Shown here one piece after another: positions 6,271 to 10,190 of a stretch of DNA of 10,190 bases. Under the pieces are notes generated by a model, which saw only the letters and a program-made list of their open reading frames with translations, had not been told where the DNA came from and ran no database searches. Every line of letters starts with the position of its first letter. The stretch's first letter is position 1. This DNA is from DATKMS01 sp041497995 (GTDB taxonomy: Bacteria; Desulfobacterota; Binatia; HRBIN30): positions 1 to 10,190 of the forward strand of contig JBGQHM010000251.1 of assembly GCA_041497995.1 (NCBI GenBank), written 5' to 3'. The translations under genes and the position numbers were made by a program.

Positions 6271-7045
6271 GGATCGCCTCCTCCAGAAAAGCATGCGGCG
6301 GTTCCAGCCGATTCAGCAAGTGCTCGCGGTAAGCGGCCCGATGTGGGGTGCCCTCGGCAAACGCAGGGTCCCCAACCAGCCAGGCGTCAGGGATGAGTCC
6401 CACGACGCGTTCAATGATGTCTGAGGTGATCCGCTCGGTCATCACCCCATCGATCTCTCGGAGAGAGGCGGCCCTCGGGAGGAGGACGTGGTCCTTGATC
6501 ATCGGGAACGGATCGTGGCTGCGTTCGAGGAAGTTGGTCCACGCGTGCTGGAAGTAGAGAGCGGCGCCGTGATCGATGAGCCAGAGCCGCCGGTGCCACA
6601 TCAGCAGGTTGGTGTTGCGCGGCGTGCGGTCGACGTTGCTCACGTAGGCATCGAGCCAGACGACCGAGGAGGCGAGGTCGGCTTCGACCTGCTCTGCGAG
6701 CGGGTCGTACATCACCGCACCGGGCAGGTAGTCGAGCGCGAGATTCAGGCCCGCACTCGCCCGTATCAGGGCTTGTATCTCGGGGTCGGGCTCGGTGCGG
6801 GCGAGCGCGGGATCGAGCTCGACGAAAACGATCTCGGGCACTGACAGTCCTGCCGCGCGAGCGATCTCGCCGGCCACGAGCTCTGCGATGAGTGCTTTGG
6901 ACCCCTGACCCGCACCGCGGAACTTGAGCACATACATTCCGTCATCATCAGCCTCGATGATTGCCGGCAGTGATCCGCCCTCGCGCAGAGGGGTTACGTA
7001 CCGCGTCGCGGTTACGGTTCGCGCGTGAGGCACTCCCTCGGTCAT
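6248..7045 (-). CDS. HipA-like kinase-domain protein
   Basis: This 265-residue protein has a HipA-type (PI3/4-kinase-like) fold and probably phosphorylates a protein or other target; the target is unknown. Seen: YVLKFRGAGQGSKAL (38-52), where K41 is the likely ATP-contacting lysine and the following Gly/Ser stretch resembles a P-loop; AELVAGEIARAAGLSVPE (54-71); the catalytic loop SNVDRTPRNTNLL with D139 and N144; and LIDHGAALYF with metal-binding D158. It is much shorter than E. coli HipA (about 440 residues), lacks the N-terminal subdomain, and no HipB-like helix-turn-helix gene lies beside it. It therefore belongs to the compact HipA-like group paired with DUF3037. The start is ATG at 7045; an in-frame TGA lies 18 nt upstream. 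There is no good Shine-Dalgarno. The gene is 30 nt downstream of ompA, so it may share that transcript. Confidence 0.85.
   Translation of the reverse strand: MTEGVPHARTVTATRYVTPLREGGSLPAIIEADDDGMYVLKFRGAGQGSKALIAELVAGEIARAAGLSVPEIVFVELDPALARTEPDPEIQALIRASAGLNLALDYLPGAVMYDPLAEQVEADLASSVVWLDAYVSNVDRTPRNTNLLMWHRRLWLIDHGAALYFQHAWTNFLERSHDPFPMIKDHVLLPRAASLREIDGVMTERITSDIIERVVGLIPDAWLVGDPAFAEGTPHRAAYREHLLNRLEPPHAFLEEAIRARSMYV
6277..6282 (-). promoter_or_regulatory. Shine-Dalgarno for DUF3037 inside the kinase coding sequence
   Basis: AGGAGG reads on the minus strand 6 nt before the GTG at 6270, within the last ten codons of the HipA-like gene. This decides the DUF3037 start and implies re-initiation by ribosomes finishing the kinase. 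Confidence 0.7.
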
Positions 7046-7075
7046 CCCGCATGCAATCGTTCACCACCCTTCCGC

Positions 7076-8095
7076 TCAGTCGCCACGCACGCGCAATTCG
7101 ACGCGCCGGTTCTGCGCTCGCCCGTCGGCCGTGTCGTTGCTCGCAACCGGTTGCGACTCACCAAAGCCTTCGGCGGTAATCCGCTTGGGAGAGATGCCGC
7201 CGGCGACCAAGTAGTCCCGCACGGCCTGGGCGCGACGCTGCGACAGCTTCATGTTGTAGGCGTCCGTACCGACGCTGTCGGTATGTCCCTCGGCGATCAC
7301 GGCGATTCCGCCTTCCTGCTTCAGCGTTGCGATTGCCTCGTCGAGCACGGGGCGCGCGTCGGCACGGATGACCGACTTGTCGAAATCGAAATGCACGCCA
7401 CGCAGGACGATCTTCCTCTTGGTCGGTACCGCGGGCCGCGGCGCTGCCGGGGCCTGGGCCACGGGGGCTGGTGCCGGCGCAGCCGGCGGCGGCGCGAAGC
7501 TGTACTTGACGCCTCCACTGAGCGAGACGTAGCGCAGGGCGGACAGGCCGCTGGCCGGCATCACGTAGTCGGCGTCGACGTAGGCTGCGATGTTCTCCGT
7601 GATCCACGCATCGAAGCCGCCGCCGACGCGTCCCGCGAACTCTGTGTCGGAATCCGCACCGTCCACCTGCGCCCCCAGCCTTTTGAGCGTGCCGTTTCCG
7701 TTCGCGTTGAGGAAGCCGACGCCACCCACGGCGTAGGGTTCGAGCAAGGTGCCCGTTGGCAGGATGACTCTACCGAGAAGCGAGAAGTTGTTCGTGGAGA
7801 TGTCCACATGACCGGCGGTTCGGTTGCCCACCTTCACCGAGTTGCCGAAGTCGTCCATGTACTCGTAGAGCGCTTCCGCCGCCAAGTAGTTCGTGAAGCG
7901 GTAGCCGCCACGCACGTTGAATCCGGCGCTATCGCCAAAACCGCTGAGACCCTTCTGGAAAGTCGAGAAGCCGCCGGCCGGGCCAATGCCCAGATATGGT
8001 CCGGAGCCGGTGTAGCCCTCTTCCGCGTGGGCAGACGCGAACAGCGCGGTCACCAATAGAGCACCAACAATCGTCACACGAGCCGCTTGTCTCAT
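7076..8095 (-). CDS. OmpA-family outer-membrane protein
   Basis: This 339-residue outer-membrane protein anchors the envelope to peptidoglycan. Domains in order: signal peptide 1-24 (MRQAAR, hydrophobic core, cleavage after AHA); an eight-strand beta-barrel type N-domain at about 28-200, with alternating aromatic strands and YSF near its end; a Pro/Ala-rich linker at 201-224; and an OmpA C-terminal domain at about 228-337. The last contains VHFDFDKSVI (234-243), GHTDSVG (270-276), LSQRRAQAVRDYL and the terminal NRRVELRV. D273 and R288 have the same 15-residue spacing as the peptidoglycan-contacting Asp271/Arg286 of E. coli OmpA. The start is ATG at 8095 with AAGGAGG five bases upstream. It heads the minus-strand string HipA-like, DUF3037, galE and diverges from the secreted unknown gene. 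A specific symbol is not justified. Confidence 0.93.
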   Translation of the reverse strand: MRQAARVTIVGALLVTALFASAHAEEGYTGSGPYLGIGPAGGFSTFQKGLSGFGDSAGFNVRGGYRFTNYLAAEALYEYMDDFGNSVKVGNRTAGHVDISTNNFSLLGRVILPTGTLLEPYAVGGVGFLNANGNGTLKRLGAQVDGADSDTEFAGRVGGGFDAWITENIAAYVDADYVMPASGLSALRYVSLSGGVKYSFAPPPAAPAPAPVAQAPAAPRPAVPTKRKIVLRGVHFDFDKSVIRADARPVLDEAIATLKQEGGIAVIAEGHTDSVGTDAYNMKLSQRRAQAVRDYLVAGGISPKRITAEGFGESQPVASNDTADGRAQNRRVELRVRGD

Positions 8096-8129
8096 CGTCG
8101 CCTCCTTCGCCGGCAAACGTCGAGTGCGT

Positions 8130-8157
8130 AGACTACCGGCTTTGCCACGATGGTCAA
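8130..8157 (-). promoter_or_regulatory. Candidate promoter for the ompA-like gene
   Basis: On the minus strand TTGACC (8157-8152) is followed after 16 nt by TAGTCT (8135-8130). This is 5 of 6 and 3 of 6 against the sigma-70 consensus, with TA...T kept in the -10. Transcription would begin near 8123 and leave a leader of about 28 nt holding the AAGGAGG at 8107-8101. Confidence 0.45.
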
Positions 8158-8203
8158 CACGTGACGCTGGAAGGGCCTCGACGGGGATTTGGTGACCGAC
8201 GGC

Positions 8204-8232
8204 TTGGCATACTCGGCCGACTCCTCTAAGTA
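8204..8232 (+). promoter_or_regulatory. Candidate promoter for the secreted unknown gene
   Basis: TTGGCA (8204-8209, 5 of 6) is followed after 17 nt by TAAGTA (8227-8232, only 2 of 6). Transcription would start at about 8239-8241, on or next to the ATG, which fits the absence of a Shine-Dalgarno. Weak evidence. Confidence 0.25.
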
Positions 8233-8240
8233 CTGTTGCC

Positions 8241-9320
8241 ATGATGGGGCAAATCGAAGGTATTCGTGGCGCGAGCTGTACGCCGTGCCGTAACCGGCTG
8301 CACCCGCTGGTTGGGTCGGTATTGGCGGCGTTCCTCGCACTCCTCCCGGCAGCCCTGCCGGCGGTGGCTGCGCCGCCTGCCAGCGCGTTGCTCGCCAAGG
8401 TGCCGCTCAGTGATGCCGACAGAGCAACGATTCTGAAGGGCGACTTGCTGACGACGACGGCCCCGGAAAGCTCGGAGCGCGAGTTGGTTACCGTGATGGT
8501 CTTCCTGACGAAACGGTCGCCCAGCGATGTCGTCGGCGTTTTCCGCGCCGCACAGGGATACAAGAAGGATCCGCAAGTCACCGCCTTCGGTCGCATCAAA
8601 GGCGACGGTTCGCTGGGGGACTTCAAGGGCGTGGTTCTCAAGCCGAACACGTCGCAGGCGGTGCAGCAATACCTCAACGCCAAACCCGGAGCCGAGTTGA
8701 ACTTGAGCACGGCCGAGATTGCGGCCTTTGATGCGTTGAAAGCGCCGAATCAGAGTCCCGCAGAGGCTCGCTCACGCGTTGAGGCGCAGGTACGCAGCAT
8801 GCTGCTGGCGCGTTTCAAGGCGTATCGGGCTGGTGGGTTACCGGCCATCGCTCCCTACGATCGCGGTGACCGCCCGAGCCAGCCTGCAGTTGAGCTGCGC
8901 CGCGCCACGGACATGTCGCCGCTGCTCGCACAGTATGCCCCCGCGTTCAAAGCGGTGCTCCTCAGCTACCCGCGGGACAAGCCGGCACGACTCGAAGAAG
9001 AGTTCCTGTGGATCAACTACAACATCGACGACCTACCGACGATCAGTCTGAGTCATCGCATGGCGCTGCCGATGAACAACGGGTACGTCGTTGCCGATCG
9101 CCACTACTACGTGAGCCGCAGTCACAATAGCGTGCAGGAGGTTGCGGCGCTCCTCTCCGTCGAAGAGGGGACGCTCGCGATCTACGTGAATCGAACGTCG
9201 ACGGATCAGGTAGGTGGCTTCGGCGCGTCGGCCAAGCGCGCCATCGGCAATCGCCTCATGGCCAAGCAGCTCACCGCACTGTTCCAGAAAGTGCGTGCCG
9301 CTCAGGCGGCAAAGAAGTAA
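8241..9320 (+). CDS. Secreted protein of unknown function
   Basis: The protein has 359 residues and I cannot assign a function. A long signal peptide is visible: basic n-region to about residue 21 (RNRLHP), hydrophobic core 23-42 and cleavage near AVA at 41-43, so export to the periplasm or surface is likely. The mature protein has no further membrane helix and no enzyme motif that I recognise. Blocks that look conserved are AFGRIKGDGSLGDFKGVVL (115-133), IAPYDRGDRPSQPAVELRRA (203-222), LEEEFLWINYNIDDLPTISL (251-270) followed by SHRM (271-274), DRHYYVSRSHNSVQ (286-299) and GTLAIYVNRTSTDQVGGFG (310-328). I recall similar blocks in uncharacterised proteins of environmental proteobacteria. The start is ATG at 8241 (a second ATG follows directly), with no Shine-Dalgarno. 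It diverges from ompA across 145 nt and converges on the crotonase gene with an 18-nt gap. Confidence 0.8.
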   Translation: MMGQIEGIRGASCTPCRNRLHPLVGSVLAAFLALLPAALPAVAAPPASALLAKVPLSDADRATILKGDLLTTTAPESSERELVTVMVFLTKRSPSDVVGVFRAAQGYKKDPQVTAFGRIKGDGSLGDFKGVVLKPNTSQAVQQYLNAKPGAELNLSTAEIAAFDALKAPNQSPAEARSRVEAQVRSMLLARFKAYRAGGLPAIAPYDRGDRPSQPAVELRRATDMSPLLAQYAPAFKAVLLSYPRDKPARLEEEFLWINYNIDDLPTISLSHRMALPMNNGYVVADRHYYVSRSHNSVQEVAALLSVEEGTLAIYVNRTSTDQVGGFGASAKRAIGNRLMAKQLTALFQKVRAAQAAKK

Positions 9321-9338
9321 GAGCCGGGTTCGAAGGAT

Positions 9339-10190
9339 CTACCGACGCCTGGCTTTCGGTCGCTTTGCGGCGTCGATGACGTGCGCCGGGTCGGGTTGCT
9401 CGTGGCGGGGTGCCTGGCTGTAGTCGCCGAACGTGCCGTCACGCGCGGCCACCATGGCCGTCACCCCTTTGCGTTCTGCCATCTCGATGAAGCGGTGGGC
9501 GTCCGGCGTGTTGCGCATGAGCCCATCGAGGATCGGCCCGAGCGCCTGCGTGGAGGCCAGGCCCATGTTTTCGTATGCCTGGTTGACGATGAGCTTCATG
9601 GCCGCGAGCTGCGAGAGCGGGATGGAGGCCAGCTCGCGCGCCGCTTGATACACCGCGTCTTCGAGGCGTTCGAACGGTACCGCTGTGTTGATCAGTCCGA
9701 TCTCCGCGGCCTCGGTGCCCGAGAGGGGCTTGCCAGTCAGTGCAAACTGTTTTGCCCGCGTCAGCCCCAGACGATAGAGCCACATCCCCGTCAGGTAGCA
9801 GCCCCACATGCGTGAGTACGGCGTCCCGATGCGCGCGTCCTGGCTCGCGATCACCAGATCGGCGCACAGCGCCATGTCGCTACCACCGCCCACGCACCAG
9901 CCGTGGACCTGGGCGATGACCGGCTTGGGTGAGCGCCAGAGGCTCATGAACTTCGGCACCGGGGCGAGGTGTGGCGCGGTCGCGAAGATGAAGTCCTTTC
10001 CGGCATCCCATTTGCCGTCCGTGGTGATGGCGCCGTCCCAGTGGTGAAAGCCGCCGCCGAAATCGAACCCGGCGCAGAACGCGCGGCCGGCGCCGCGCAG
10101 AACGATCACCTTCACATCGACATCGGCGACCGCTCGGTGCACCGCCGCCTCGAGCTCGTCCGGCATGGGTGGCACGATCGTGTTGAGGCG
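9339..10190 (-). CDS. Crotonase-superfamily (enoyl-CoA hydratase/isomerase-like) protein, 5' end beyond window
   Basis: This enzyme acts on an acyl-CoA thioester. The frame is open to the right edge (RLNTIVPPMPDELEAAV is the first visible stretch), so a short N-terminus is missing; the GTG at 10175 lies inside a conserved region and is not the start. Seen: oxyanion-hole segments GAGRAFCAGFDF and HGWCVGGGSDMALCADLVIA, DARIGTPYSRMWGCYLTGMW, then LTGKPLSGTEAAEIGLINTAV and a C-terminal helical region. In rat mitochondrial enoyl-CoA hydratase the catalytic residues are Glu144 (GGGCE) and Glu164 (QPE). Here these align with Asp (codon 9878-9876, GGGSD) and Tyr (codon 9818-9816, TPY), so simple hydratase chemistry is doubtful. 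A GGGSD subfamily with an IGxPxxRxWG-type block is, as I recall, widespread and annotated only as crotonase family. The C-terminus is basic (KRPKARRR). Confidence 0.9.
   Translation of the reverse strand, partial: RLNTIVPPMPDELEAAVHRAVADVDVKVIVLRGAGRAFCAGFDFGGGFHHWDGAITTDGKWDAGKDFIFATAPHLAPVPKFMSLWRSPKPVIAQVHGWCVGGGSDMALCADLVIASQDARIGTPYSRMWGCYLTGMWLYRLGLTRAKQFALTGKPLSGTEAAEIGLINTAVPFERLEDAVYQAARELASIPLSQLAAMKLIVNQAYENMGLASTQALGPILDGLMRNTPDAHRFIEMAERKGVTAMVAARDGTFGDYSQAPRHEQPDPAHVIDAAKRPKARRR

Noticed and set aside
6248..7045. Classical HipBA toxin-antitoxin locus
   Set aside because: No HipB-like helix-turn-helix gene lies on either side, and the protein is far shorter than HipA; only the kinase core is shared.
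7025..8059. Plus-strand open frame of 344 codons
   Set aside because: It is antisense to the ompA-like gene and has no recognisable domain.
8096..8710. Upstream in-frame extension of the ompA-like protein
   Set aside because: The ATG at 8095 has AAGGAGG and begins a textbook signal peptide; the extension runs antisense to the secreted-protein gene.
9341..9360. ACCGA/TCGGT inverted repeat as terminator at the convergent 3' ends
   Set aside because: The arms are only 5 bp with a 10-nt loop, it lies inside the crotonase coding sequence and has no T-run.

Overview
The window is GC-rich chromosomal DNA (roughly two thirds G+C by eye), coding on both strands with short intergenic gaps. It comes from a Gram-negative bacterium, shown by an OmpA-type outer-membrane protein with a signal peptide and a periplasmic peptidoglycan-binding domain. 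The gene mix (several redox enzymes for hydrophobic or CoA-bound substrates, a HipA-like/DUF3037 pair, an uncharacterised secreted protein) resembles large environmental genomes of deltaproteobacterial or Binatota type. That placement is an inference and is weak. I saw no tRNA, rRNA, CRISPR array, insertion sequence, integrase or phage gene.

Layout. (1) 1950-1, minus: a membrane protein and a GMC oxidoreductase overlap by ATGA, and the GMC gene runs off the left edge. They look like membrane anchor plus flavin catalytic subunit of one alcohol dehydrogenase/oxidase. (2) 2041-2256, plus: a small two-helix membrane protein of unknown role. (3) 3711-2281, minus: a phytoene-dehydrogenase-like FAD oxidoreductase with an altered dinucleotide-binding motif. 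Diverging from it, 3898-4867 plus is a short-chain dehydrogenase whose last 64 codons are displaced by a one-base frameshift at a TGA. (4) 8095-4883, minus: ompA-like, HipA-like kinase, DUF3037 and galE form a tight gene string (gap 30 nt, overlap 23 nt, overlap 4 nt). (5) 8241-9320, plus: a secreted protein of unknown function, divergent from ompA. (6) 10190-9339, minus: a crotonase-superfamily enzyme cut by the right edge, without the usual pair of catalytic glutamates.

How the genes fit together. The GMC, phytoene-dehydrogenase-like, SDR and crotonase proteins are all lipid, terpenoid or CoA-ester type redox/acyl enzymes, so this could be a region for catabolism of hydrophobic compounds; no substrate can be read from the sequence. 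The envelope block (OmpA, GalE for UDP-galactose supply) is interrupted by the HipA-like kinase/DUF3037 pair, which lacks the HipB partner of the classical toxin-antitoxin locus. That pair is the most plausible little-described system here. The best-defined anomaly is the SDR frameshift.
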